From contig JADJFC010000001.1 of the NCBI GenBank assembly GCA_016708785.1, forward strand, positions 186,001 to 250,000: 64,000 nt of DNA, written 5' to 3'. Origin of the DNA: Bacteroidota bacterium. Lineage in GTDB: Bacteria; Bacteroidota; Bacteroidia; AKYH767-A; 2013-40CM-41-45. The notes under the pieces were generated by a model that was not told the DNA's origin, ran no database searches, and saw only the letters and a list, made by a program, of their open reading frames with translations. Shown here in pieces: positions 50,489-60,725 of this stretch (the stretch's first letter is position 1; the number at the start of each line of letters is the position of its first letter). The position numbers and the translations under genes were made by a program.

Positions 50489-52927
50489 ATGTTAAAAAAA
50501 CAACTCAATATATTTTATTGCTGTTCGCTTTATTCCTGGTTAACCATCAAAGTTATGGTGCCGGACAAAAAGCACATTTATCAGGAACAGTAGTTGACAA
50601 GAACACTGGAGAAAAACTCCCGGGAGCAACCGTTTATTTCCCTGACTTAAAAACCGGCTGTATTACTGACATTAACGGAAGTTTCAAATTGAAAACTTGC
50701 CTTAAAAAACTTGTCGTTCAATTTAGTTTGTTAGGATACAAAAATTTCATAACAACAATTGATCTCACAATTACTTCAACGATAACTGTTACGCTGGAAG
50801 AATCCGTGAAAGAAATAAATGCCATCGTTGTTACCGGCTCTGCATATGCTGTTGAAAAAAACAGAACTCCCACTCCTATCACAGTTATTCAGAAATCATT
50901 GATCGTTGAAAGTTCATCTTCAAATATTATTGACGCATTGGCTGCACAACCGGGAATTTCTCAAATTACAACCGGTAGCGGAATTTCTAAACCTGTTATC
51001 AGAGGTCTTGGATATAATCGTGTGATCGTTGTCAATGACGGTATTAAACAAGAAGGACAACAATGGGGTGATGAGCATGGAATAGAGATCGATGAATACG
51101 GAGTCGATAAAGTTGAAATCCTTAAAGGCCCTGCATCTCTAATGTATGGATCAGATGCAATGGCCGGAGTGATCAACATGATCTCTTCACCATCTCTTTC
51201 TGATGGGAATATAACGGGTGAAATTCTAACAGAATATCAGACCAACAATGGATTGTATGGCTATTCTTTGAATACAAAAGGAAATTTAAAAGGATATGTT
51301 TGGGATGCCAGATTCAGCAATAAAGGGGCGCATTCATACCAGAACAAATTCGATGGACAAGTATATAATACCGGCTACAAGGAATATTCTGCACAAACGA
51401 TCCTTGGCATCAATCGTTTCTGGGGATTTTCTCATCTGCATTTGAGTTACTACAATTTAACTCCCGGATTAGCAGAAGGTGAAAGAGATGACCTTACTGG
51501 CAAGTTCATTAAACCGGTTGTTATAAATGATACAACTGTAGAAAATGTTATTGTCAGTAATTCTGATTTCAATTCTTATACACCCGGTATACCCTATCAG
51601 AAGATCAACCACTACAAAGCTGTGATCAATAATAGTGTGATCATCAATCAAGGAACATTAAAAAGTACTTTCGGATATCAATTGAATGAAAGAAAAGAAT
51701 TTGCAGAAATTATTGACCCAAATCAATATGGCCTTTATTTCAAATTGGAAACTTTTAACTATGAAGTAAAATACCATTTCCCTGAATTCAAAAAAAATAA
51801 ATCTGACTACAGGATTTAATGGAATGCTGCAGAAGTCAGCGAATAAAGGAATAGAATTTCTTGTTCCCGCATACAACATGATTGACGGTGGAATTTTTGC
51901 AATTGCAGCAAGAAATTTCAATAAGATCGATTTGAGTGCAGGTATACGTTATGACTCCAGATCATTAAAAGGAGAAGATCTGTTTTTAGATGCAAATGGA
52001 TTGGCTACTACGGAAATCAATTCTGCTGATCATCGGTTCACAGCATTTAACTCAACTTTTTCAGGATTGACCGGAAGTGTTGGCATGGCATGGAATTTTA
52101 ATCCTATCTACTATACTAAAGCAAATCTTTCATTTGGATTCAGAGCGCCAAACATAGCAGAACTCGGCTCAAATGGATTACATGAAGGGACGATACGTTA
52201 TGAGATAGGCAATATTAAACTAGAGGCTGAAAGAAGCAGTCAGCTCGATCTTGCCTTTGGAATTAATACTGATCACTTAAGCGTTGAAATTGACGGGTTC
52301 ATTAATTCTATCGATAATTTTATTTTCCTGCCAAAACTTCCAAATGTATCAGGGACAGATTCGATTATTGATGGCAACTATGTATTCAAATATTCATCCG
52401 GCAATGCACTATTAAGAGGAGGCGAAATACTTGTTGACCTTCATCCTCACCCATTTGACTGGCTGCATTTTGAAAATTCATTTTCATTTGTGGATGCCCA
52501 ACAAAGAGACCAACCTGATAGCACAACCTATTTACCTTTCACTCCACCAATGAAAATCACTTCGGAGTTGCAATTCACGCAGAAAAAATTCCTAAAAGTA
52601 TTGAGTAATTGTTTCTTCAAATTTGGCCTTGATTATTATTTCAAACAAGATCAAATCTATTCTGCATACAACACAGAAACAGCGACATCAGGCTATGCAC
52701 TTTTACATGCAGGAATTGGAACTGACATCATTAGGAAACAGAAAAAATTACTTTCGGCGTATTTTAATATTTCAAATCTAGGCGATGTCGGCTATCAAAG
52801 CCATCTGAGCAGACTAAAGTATGCTCCTGAAAACTTAGCTACGGGAAGATCCGGGATTTATAATATGGGAAGGTCTTTCAACTTTAAAGTAATTGTCCCC
52901 CTCGATTTTTCCAAAAAAACAACATGA
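50489..52927 (+). CDS. TonB-dependent receptor, interrupted by two homopolymer frameshifts
   Basis: Fragments 50489-50500, ~50494-51819 and ~51790-52927 together make one receptor of about 812 residues. Adding one A to the A-run 50494-50500 joins ATG 50489 to a signal peptide MLKKTTQYILLLFALF; removing one A from the run 51790-51797 joins KYHFPEFKK to INLTTGFNGMLQKSANKG. Domains: carboxypeptidase-like beta sandwich (AHLSGTVVDKNTGEKLPGAT), plug (ITTGSGISKPVIRGLGYNRV and YGSDAMAGVINM) and a 22-strand barrel. It follows the His/Cys-rich protein, so a metal or metallophore substrate is possible. The sequence quality question is treated in the findings. Confidence 0.85.
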
Positions 52928-52949
52928 AAATCGAAATTTCAACCATTTC

Positions 52950-52986
52950 AAAGCGGCAAAATAAAAATTTTGTCGCTTTTTTTTTA
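52950..52986 (+). terminator. Rho-independent terminator after the TonB receptor
   Basis: A 13-bp stem AAAGCGGCAAAAT/ATTTTGTCGCTTT (one G-T wobble) with a short A loop and a long T-run. Confidence 0.9.
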
Positions 52987-53020
52987 TTTATATCTTTAAA
53001 GCCTCTAACCCCTAATTTTT

Positions 53021-55362
53021 ACGAAAAAACTCCTACTTTCTCTGATTACCGCTTGCGGTATTTCAATCAGCAGCTTTGCACAATGTGCACCCGGATTTGC
53101 AGAGGTCATCGTGCAAATTATCCCGGACACTCATCCAACAGAAACTTCCTGGACACTTGCAGACAACAGCGGAACGATCGTTGCTTCCGGTGATTCGCTC
53201 GGAGATACATTATGTCTTCCGGAGAATGAATGTGATATGTTTCACATCTACGATACATTCGGTGATGGGATCAATAGTCCGGGTGGCTATTTCGTTTATG
53301 TAAACGGTGTATTAAAAGCAAGTGGTTCAAACTTCGGTTCCGATTATCTGGTATCAGTAAATTGTCCGGATGGTAGTTTCTGTACTAATTCACTACCAAT
53401 TGATACAGGCACGTATTCTGGCGTGTTTGAAGACTCATGGTTCACTTTTACACCTACTCAAACCGGAACTTATTTACTCACTACATGTGGTTTAAACACA
53501 TGTAATACTCAAATTTGGGTATATGCTACTTGTCCAACGATTCCTTACCAGGATAATGCTACCGGTACTTATGCTTACAATGATGACAATGCATGCGGGC
53601 TTCAAGCAGATATGTTAACAGCGTTTTTTGCAGGAACAACCTATCTGATTCGTGTTGGTGATGCATTAAACTCTTGTACAGGATCAATCAATTTCAGATT
53701 GGCATATGTCAGCGCTATTCAAGGCTGTACAGACCCTGCTTCTTGTAATTACAATCCAATTGCTGTAATCGATGATGGAAGCTGCATTTATCCGCCAAAC
53801 CCTCTTTGTGCCGGTCCCGATCTTCAAATCGATTCAATTTCTTTCATAAGCAGTTTGGCGATCACTTCGCATACTGCAGCAACATGTGACGTTGACGAAG
53901 GATGCGTTACCCGGTTACGGTACAAGATATGTAATGAGATTTACTTCGAAGATCAACAACATCGGTACGCTCGATTACTACATTGGAAGTCCTTCTTCTC
54001 AACCGGGCATGTTCAATACCAATAACTGCCACGGTCATGCACATTACGAAGGCTATGGCGACTACAGACTATTCAATTCAGATGGAAACTTGGTTCCTGC
54101 AGGACATAAAAACGGCTATTGCGTGATCGATCTTTGCGGTTTTGGACAATACACTTGCGGAAACATGGGTATCACTGCAGGTTGCTATGATGCTTATGGA
54201 GCAGGTACTCAATGTCAGTGGTTAGATCTTACAGATGTTCCAACGGGTGACTACCAAGTTGCAGTTATCATCAACTCAAAACATTTGCCGGATGCAATGG
54301 GCAGATATGAAACCAACTTTGCCAATAATGCTCTTCAAGTATGTATGCACATCCAGCAAAACGCAGGCGGTGCACCTACATACACACTTTTACCAAACTG
54401 TCAACCGTACATCGATTGTGATGGATTACCGGGAGGAGCAAGTGAAAGAGATTGTAATGGCATTTGTAATGGTCCCGGTGTTTATGGTGACACGTATTCA
54501 AATTCTACATTGGATTCAATGGACGTAATTACTTACATGGATCTTATTCAGATCGGCCTTCCTCCTTCTGTATGTTATGACATCAGTGGAGATGCAGACA
54601 TCTCTGTTTATGATGCCTCATTGATGAACTGGTGCTTACGTGGAAATAATAGTCACCCGGGTGGCAGTTACCACAACCATTGCAACTTCCCTAGAGATAT
54701 TGTTAATCCGAATGACCAAACAGGTTTAGCGATCAGCAACATCAACTATGTTGACAATTATTTCGATGTAGAATTACTTTCACAAAATGCAAATGTAAAA
54801 TCATATCAATTCACTATCAGCGGCGCGACAATAAGTTCAGTAGTAAGTTTGATCAGTCCGGTTGAATTCCCTGTTGACTTGCGATTCAAAGCAAGCACTA
54901 ATGAAGTTTTCGGAATTTCAATTCAGGATTCTTCGATCTTGAGATCTACAGTTGCACGTCAATTAGTACGAATCTATTTCAGCAGCCTGACGGATACAGT
55001 AATTTGCATCAGCCAAATCAGAGATATCGTAAATCAAGATGCTGAAAGAACAATTGCTTCCGTTTATGGTAGCTGTGTTCCCTTCTTTAATAACAGAAGT
55101 AAGCACAATAGAAAAACCATCTGATCTTGTCGTGATTCCAAATCCGGCAAGTAATGTTGCTTACATCCATATTTCAGGTCCATCAGGTTCAAAAGATGAA
55201 ATTGAAATCACTGACGCTTCAGGTAGAATCGTTAAAGTTCCTGTTACTTTGATCCGCGATGCATGGTATGAAATGGACCTAAACTCTCTTCCTACCGGTG
55301 TTTATTTCGTGATCAGAAAAGGTAACAAAGTTTACGGTGTAACCAAATTTATAAAACTATAA
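53021..55362 (+). CDS. T9SS-secreted lysyl-oxidase-like protein (two frameshifts, non-ATG start)
   Basis: Three frames form one protein of about 779 residues if one C is removed from each of the CCC runs at 53910-53912 and 55080-55082. A signal peptide KKLLLSLITACGISISSFAQ is in frame only from ACG 53021 (or ATT 53015). After an N-domain comes the calcium-type GCTDPASCNYNPIAVIDDGS repeat, then a lysyl-oxidase domain: copper HxHxH (H337, H339, H341), GHK with K363, and CYDAY with Y392, the residues that build the LTQ cofactor in animal LOX, and QCQWLDLTDVPTGDY. A dockerin-like segment (CYDISGDADISVYDASLMNW), a cohesin-like beta domain and a T9SS sorting domain (VIPNPASNVAYIHI) follow. An exported copper amine oxidase acting on proteins is inferred. 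Confidence 0.8.
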
Positions 55363-55395
55363 GTTCAAGTCAACACCTTTAATCAAAGTATTGAT

Positions 55396-55430
55396 AAAAA
55401 AATCCTGCCAATCGGCAGGATTTTTTTTTC
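55396..55430. terminator. Bidirectional terminator, lysyl-oxidase-like gene / dnaK
   Basis: Stem AAAAAAATCCTGCC/GGCAGGATTTTTTT with loop AATC, followed by more T. A 14-bp perfect palindrome TTATTAGCTAATAA (55448-55461) lies between it and the dnaK stop codon. Confidence 0.92.
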
Positions 55431-55461
55431 TAATTATTCACTATTAGTTATTAGCTAATAA

Positions 55462-57375
55462 TTACTTCTTGTCCTCTTTCACTTCTTCAAAATCCACATC
55501 AGTTACTTCGCTGTCATTTTTCGCTTGTGGTTCGCCGGCACCCGGTTGACCTTCAGCTCCAGGACCTGCATTCTGAGTAGCTTTATACATGTCTTCAGAA
55601 GCTGCTTGCCATGCTGTATTTAAAGTTGCAAGTGTAGTATCGATAGAGGCGATGTCTCTGTTCTTGTGAGCTTCTTTCAGATCATTAAGAGCTTTTTCAA
55701 TAGCTTCTTTTTTGTCTGCAGGAAGTTTATCGCTGTAATCTTTCAATTGTTTCTCAGTTTGGAAGATCATTGAGTCAGCCTGATTTACTTTTTCAGTTTC
55801 TTCTTTCACTTTCTTATCTGTCTCAGCATTTGCTTCTGCTTCTGCTTTCATCTTCTTGATCTCTTCATCACTTAATCCTGAAGAAGCTTCAATTCTGATG
55901 TTCTGAGATTTTCCTGTTGCTTTATCTTTTGCTGTAACATGTAACAAACCGTTTGCATCGATATCAAAGATCACTTCGATCTGTGGAACACCACGAGGTG
56001 CAGGTGGAATACCATCTAAGTGGAAACGACCAATTGTTCTGTTGTCTTTTGCCATCGGACGTTCTCCTTGCAATACATGGATCTCAACTGATGGTTGATT
56101 GTCTGATGCAGTACTGAACGTTTCGCTTTTCTTAGAAGGGATCGTTGTGTTTGATTCGATCAAACGAGTCATAACACCACCCATTGTTTCAATACCTAAT
56201 GAAAGTGGAGTTACATCTAAAAGAAGTACATCTTTCACTTCACCAGTTAAAACTGCTCCTTGAATTGCTGCACCAATTGCAACTACTTCATCCGGGTTCA
56301 CACCTTTGTGAGGAGTTTTACCGAAGAATTTTTCAACCAATTGCTGGATAGCAGGGATACGAGTTGAACCACCTACTAAGATCACTTCCTGAATTTCTGA
56401 AGGATTCATTCCTGCATCAGCTAAAGCTTTTTTGCAAGGCTCAAGTGTACGGCGAATCAAATCATCACAGATCTGTTCGAACTTCGCTCTTGTAAGAGAC
56501 TTCACTAAGTGTTTAGGGATGCCATCTACAGGCATAATGTATGGAAGGTTGATCTCTGTAGTCATTGAACTTGACAATTCGATCTTTGCTTTTTCAGCAG
56601 CTTCTTTCAAACGTTGAAGAGCCATTGGATCTCTACGCAAGTCAATACCTTCATCGTTTTTGAATTCATCAGCTAACCAATCAATGATCTTTTGATCGAA
56701 ATCGTCACCACCTAAGTGAGTATCACCATTAGTAGATTTAACTTCGAATACACCATCTCCTAATTCAAGTACAGAGATATCGAATGTACCACCACCTAAG
56801 TCGAACACTGCGATCTTCTCATCTTTCTTGTCTTTATCAAGACCATAAGCTAACGCTGCAGCTGTAGGCTCGTTGATGATACGAAGAACTTTAAGTCCTG
56901 CGATCTCACCGGCTTCTTTCGTAGCCTGACGTTGACTGTCATTAAAATATGCCGGTACAGTGATAACCGCTTCAGATACTTCATACCCTAAGTAATCTTC
57001 CGCAGTCTTTTTCATTTTTTGAAGTACCAATGCAGAGATCTCTTGTGGTGTGTATAAACGATCACCGATCTTTACACGTGGTGTGTTGTTATCTCCTTTT
57101 ACTACTTCATAAGGAACGCGGTCTTTTTCTTTCGTAACGCGGTCAAATGTTTCTCCCATAAAGCGTTTTATTGAGGAGATCGTATTTTTAGGATTTGTGA
57201 TGGCCTGACGTTTTGCAGGATCACCAACTTTGCGCTCTCCGTTGTCCAGGAAAGCTACGATTGAAGGTGTCGTACGACGACCTTCGCTGTTAGGGATTAC
57301 AACAGGCTCATTACCTTCCATTACGGATACACAGCTGTTTGTTGTTCCTAAGTCAATACCAATTACTTTTCTCAT
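55462..57375 (-). CDS. dnaK: Chaperone DnaK (Hsp70)
   Basis: A 637-residue Hsp70. The ATPase domain starts MRKVIGIDLGTTNSCVSVME with phosphate motif IAVFDLGGGTFDISVLELGD and VILVGGSTRIPAIQQLV. The substrate-binding domain includes LLLDVTPLSLGIETMGGVMT, and the C-terminus ends NDSEVTDVDFEEVKEDKK. The frame is intact despite neighbouring frameshifted genes. No CIRCE element, grpE or dnaJ is visible nearby; a small GCCAT/ATGGC hairpin lies in the upstream region (57431-57447). Confidence 0.97.
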   Translation of the reverse strand: MRKVIGIDLGTTNSCVSVMEGNEPVVIPNSEGRRTTPSIVAFLDNGERKVGDPAKRQAITNPKNTISSIKRFMGETFDRVTKEKDRVPYEVVKGDNNTPRVKIGDRLYTPQEISALVLQKMKKTAEDYLGYEVSEAVITVPAYFNDSQRQATKEAGEIAGLKVLRIINEPTAAALAYGLDKDKKDEKIAVFDLGGGTFDISVLELGDGVFEVKSTNGDTHLGGDDFDQKIIDWLADEFKNDEGIDLRRDPMALQRLKEAAEKAKIELSSSMTTEINLPYIMPVDGIPKHLVKSLTRAKFEQICDDLIRRTLEPCKKALADAGMNPSEIQEVILVGGSTRIPAIQQLVEKFFGKTPHKGVNPDEVVAIGAAIQGAVLTGEVKDVLLLDVTPLSLGIETMGGVMTRLIESNTTIPSKKSETFSTASDNQPSVEIHVLQGERPMAKDNRTIGRFHLDGIPPAPRGVPQIEVIFDIDANGLLHVTAKDKATGKSQNIRIEASSGLSDEEIKKMKAEAEANAETDKKVKEETEKVNQADSMIFQTEKQLKDYSDKLPADKKEAIEKALNDLKEAHKNRDIASIDTTLATLNTAWQAASEDMYKATQNAGPGAEGQPGAGEPQAKNDSEVTDVDFEEVKEDKK

Positions 57376-57551
57376 GATATTTAGGTGTTTTTGTTTTTCT
57401 GTTTAGTTACTTGCCAATGTCAATGTTAATGCCATCAGGTAAATGGCAGTAAAAATGGCAGATTTAAGAAAAACACGGTTTTTTGAGAAAAAAAAGTGTG
57501 CCAAAAGGACACATTTGGATGGACAGAAAATGCAGCTATTTATTTGTAAAT

Positions 57552-57608
57552 CGTGAATCGTAAATTGAACCGACGTTCGAATTACGATTCACGAATAACG
57601 ATTCACGG
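57552..57608. repeat. Inverted CGTGAATCGTAA hairpin plus ACGATTCACG repeats
   Basis: CGTGAATCGTAA (57552-57563) pairs perfectly with TTACGATTCACG (57582-57593), and inner TTGAAC/GTTCGA extends the stem. ACGATTCACG-like words repeat again up to 57607. It sits 6 bp before the DUF4249 stop, so it may form that transcript's 3' end. Confidence 0.75.
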
Positions 57609-57613
57609 TTTCA

Positions 57614-58631
57614 TCAGAACTCGAAATTCAAATCTCGGGTATAAATACTCGTATCAAATGCAGCTTGTGTTTCCTGATCAGGAAATAAAAACTCACTATG
57701 CATTAGTCGGTTTGAAAACAACCCTAATCCGTTTTCTACAGTAGAGAAATTGGGCTTGTCTAAAACAATTCCCGGCTGACTGTTTTGTAATTGGTAATAA
57801 GTTACCAGGTCTTCAGGCGCTTCTATGCAAATAATTTCAATTGGAAATCTACCATTCTCCAAAGTATCTAATCGAATTGTATACCCGGGACGAACTGGAA
57901 TATTATCACCGCACGCCTTAAAGAAATCGTTTTTATATAAACGGAATTTGATCGGGTTAGTACCCGGTGATTGCGCATTAAAATGCCAATCAAAACTGTT
58001 ATCATTTGAAACACCGGAAGGATCGATTTCTCGATAATGCAAACGAATAATCATATCATGAAGAAAAACGGATGTTGCAGGATTAGACGGAGTATAATTA
58101 ACAAAGTAAGGATTGTCGGGTGCAGTTGCCCAATCGACTGTATCATTAAGAAGTGGGCTTGGACTTGTTACAGTAAGATCTTTAAGAATTTTTGTTGTTG
58201 AAGTTGCAGTCACTCCCGTTTCGCGATTAGTAACTACAAGTCGGTATTCACTGCCATCCATCAAAATCGGATGTGTTGTTTTGTACATGACTTGAAAAGG
58301 ATATGCAAACACACCGGAATCTTTCGCAATTTCTGTTGTTCTGTCGAGTATAAAAAGTCTCTACAACATTTTTAGACACAAGTCGCTCCATCTTCACATC
58401 AAGGATATCAGCGTAATTCACTGAGTCTGCTTGCTGAGCCATGGTGTAAACGTCACCTTCACCCAAAAATATTTTTCCAACATGAACATAGTGAACTGAA
58501 TCTAAAGGATTTATCAAACCGTTCACAACTATGACCTCTTTATAAGGCGCAACGATATCGAAATCGGTTGAACAACTGTTTAGCAGTCCAAGGAATGAAC
58601 CTATAGCGGAAAGAAGGATTATCTTTTTCAT
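57614..58631 (-). CDS. DUF4249 family lipoprotein, frameshifted
   Basis: Two frames, 58631-~58352 and ~58356-57614, make one lipoprotein of about 338 residues if one base is dropped from the A-run 58352-58356 (plus strand), giving VVETFILDRTTEIAKDSGVF across the join. Signal peptide with lipobox GLLNSC, then FDIVAPYKEVIVVNGLINPL typical of DUF4249, and beta-rich C-terminal half ending SIYTRDLNFEF. DUF4249 proteins are usually paired with TonB receptors in Bacteroidota. Here the nearest receptor is 5 kb away. Start chosen at 58631 (MKKIILLSAIGSFLG). Confidence 0.78.
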
Positions 58632-58736
58632 TACTGCAAATCTAATTTTTTTCAGCATTCAAAAGAACTATTTGTAGCTTTGGAGTCGAACGTTAACAGT
58701 TCATTAAGAAGATTTTTTAAAACGAGAATCCAAGAT

Positions 58737-59554
58737 ATGTCAGTAGCTAAATCAGAAGATAAAAAGTAACTACCAATACCCTTCAGGAAATGAAAAAGCG
58801 GGGTGAAAAGATCGCTATGCTTACCGCCTACGATTTTTCACTCGCCAGAATTCTGGATGCAGCGGGAATCGACATATTACTGGTCGGAGATTCGGCATCA
58901 AACGTTATGGCCGGTCATGAGACCACCTTACCCATCACCCTGGACCAAATGATCTATCACGCATCATCTGTGGTAAGAGCAGTTCAAAGAGCTCTTGTCG
59001 TGGTTGATTTACCTTTTGGTTCGTATCAGGGTAATTCAAAAGAAGCACTGAATTCATCGATCCGAATCATGAAAGAATCGGGTGCTCATGCAGTAAAAAT
59101 GGAGGGCGGACGAGAGATCAAAGATTCCATCGAACGAATTTTATCGGCCGGAGTACCGGTAATGGGACACTTAGGCCTGACTCCACAATCTATCTATAAA
59201 TTCGGTACTTATGTGGTTCGTGCTAAAGAAGAAGTTGAAGCGAATCGCCTACTTGAAGATGCTCACATTTTAGCTGAAAGCGGATGCTTTGCATTGGTTT
59301 TGGAAAAGATACCGGCTAAGCTTGCAACTCGTGTTGCTCATGAAGTGAAGATCCCCATCATTGGAATTGGTGCCGGTGGCGGTGTCGATGGACAGGTTCT
59401 GGTACTGCATGATATGTTAGGTATCACACATGAATTTAACCCGCGTTTCCTTCGTCGTTACATGAATTTATTTGATGATATAAAGGCGGCAACGGAGCAT
59501 TATATAAAGGATGTGAAGGGCAGGGATTTTCCGAGTGAGAAGGAACAATACTGA
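58737..59554 (+). CDS. panB: 3-methyl-2-oxobutanoate hydroxymethyltransferase (frameshift near N-terminus)
   Basis: PanB forms ketopantoate from ketoisovalerate and methylene-THF in pantothenate synthesis. The main frame from 58790 contains MLTAYDFSLARILDAAGIDI, LLVGDSASNVMAGHETTLPI, AVKMEGGREI, GHLGLTPQS and IGIGAGGGVDGQVLV. Adding one A to the run 58761-58765 links it to the upstream ATG 58737, giving MSVAKSEDKKVTTNTLQEMK and a normal length of 272 residues. The QE-MK-RG start is typical of the family, so the frameshift is probably a sequence error. It is divergent from the DUF4249 gene. Confidence 0.92.
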
Positions 59555-59640
59555 CCAGGGACCAGGACATTGGACCGGGATTTTGGACCGGGATTTAGCT
59601 GATTAGAGGATTATCAGGATCAGGATCAGGATTTGAAGTT
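59552..59640. repeat. Degenerate GGACCGGGATTT / GGATCA word repeat
   Basis: It starts at the panB stop codon: GACCAGGGACCAGGACATTG, then GGACCGGGATTTT, GGACCGGGATTTAGCTGATTA, then ATCAGG three times. Shares words with the repeat after T9SS copy 1 (36472-36540). The 214-bp gap to the next gene holds nothing else recognisable. Confidence 0.75.
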
Positions 59641-59768
59641 GATTTGAGGAATATCTGGATTCGATTTTTTATGACGGACTCGAGGAATGAGATATCAATT
59701 AGGTAGAATGTAAGATTGCGGGGCATTTAGCTCCATATTAGAATGAGAATAGAGTACTTTTCGATATT

Positions 59769-60526
59769 ATGAAAACCACCACAGATCAAAAAAAGGTACT
59801 TGAAATAGGCCTGGAAGAAAACATGAATGCTCCTGAAATTTTGTACGAAGACAATCATTTGATTGTCGTCAATAAAAAACCGGGAGATATTGTGCAAGGC
59901 GACAAGACCGGCGATAAGCCGATGTCTGAGCATTTGAAAGATTACGTGAAAGACAAATTTCAAAAGCCGGGTGCAGTCTTTTTAGGTGTCGTACATCGTA
60001 TAGATCGTCCGGTGAGTGGTGTCGTAATTTTTGCACGAACGAGTAAAGCGCTCGCTCGAATGAATGAATATTTCAGAGAGAAAAAGTACGAAAAACCTAT
60101 TGGGCTGTCGTTAAAAACAGACCGACTGACGAACGCGGAACTTTAATTCATTACCTGAAAAAGGATGAAGCAAAGAATAAAAGTAAAGCGTACGACTATG
60201 AAGTTCCGGGCTCTTCCCGCTCGTGGCTCGATTATAAGATCATAGGTAAATCTGACAATTATTACTTGCTGGAAATTACTCCCCATACAGGCCGTCACCA
60301 TCAGATCCGTGTGCAATTAGCAGCAATGGGATGCCCTATCAAAGGTGATGTAAAATATGGCTTCGACAGAACTAATGAGAATGGTTCAATCCACTTACAT
60401 GCCCGTCATATTCGCTTTAATCACCCGGTAAAAAAAGAAGAAATTCATATCACTGCTCCTGTTCCTAATGATCCGATTTGGAAGTTTTTGAAAAACAAGA
60501 CCAGGAACTTTAGTGAATCCGGATAG
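59769..60526 (+). CDS. RluA-family pseudouridine synthase, frameshifted
   Basis: Two frames, 59769-~60095 and ~60096-60526, give one enzyme of about 252 residues if one A is added to the run 60091-60095; the junction then reads KKYEKTYWAVVKNRPTDERG, a normal RluA segment. Catalytic motif VVHRIDRPVSGVVIFA with the essential aspartate; C-terminal ITPHTGRHHQIRVQLAAMG and HARHIRFNHPV are conserved. No S4 domain. It isomerises uridine in rRNA or tRNA, target unknown. ATG 59823 is an alternative start. The last codons (ESG-stop) come from a palindromic repeat. Confidence 0.9.
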
Positions 60527-60536
60527 TTATCGGGAT
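60517..60536. repeat. Palindrome ATCCGGATAGTTATCGGGAT, second copy
   Basis: It differs by one base from the perfect palindrome at 36623-36642. It contains the stop codon of the pseudouridine synthase gene. Confidence 0.7.
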
Positions 60537-60589
60537 GAATAATTTTGGATTGGGCTTCATATAGAAGAGGATTAAATATTTTAAGGTTT

Positions 60590-60616
60590 TTAAGGTGTAT
60601 CAATGCTACACTTTAA
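60590..60616 (+). terminator. Possible weak hairpin after the pseudouridine synthase
   Basis: TTAAGGTGTA pairs with TACACTTTAA (one G-T wobble) around a 7-base loop, in an AT-rich setting with TTTAAACC words on both sides. There is no adjacent T-run, so termination is uncertain. Confidence 0.35.
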
Positions 60617-60693
60617 ACTCCTTAATCTATTTAAACCTTTTTTCTTTTTAAACTTCTATCTCAAAGGAAGCGCAATCAATTAAGAAAGCAGTG

Positions 60694-60725
60694 CTACTTA
60701 CTACTCACTACTTACCACTCACTAG
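60694..60725. repeat. ACTACTTACCACTCAC word repeat at the BT_3928 gene end
   Basis: CTACTTACTACTCACTACTT followed by ACCACTCACTAG. The same words occur at 2917-2976 and 63474-63505. The tract includes the stop codon and the last five codons (LVSGK) of the BT_3928-like gene. Confidence 0.8.

Noticed and set aside
50518..50520. TTG at 50518 as true start of the TonB receptor
   Set aside because: It cuts the signal peptide in half; restoring one A in the preceding A-run gives a normal ATG start and full signal peptide.
51790..51797. Programmed frameshifting in the TonB receptor A-run
   Set aside because: Similar single-base errors occur at short CCC and 5-base runs in five neighbouring genes, which makes a shared technical cause more likely than recoding.
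57376..57613. CIRCE/HrcA operator before dnaK
   Set aside because: No GCACTC-N9-GAGTGC inverted repeat occurs; only a short GCCAT/ATGGC hairpin was found.
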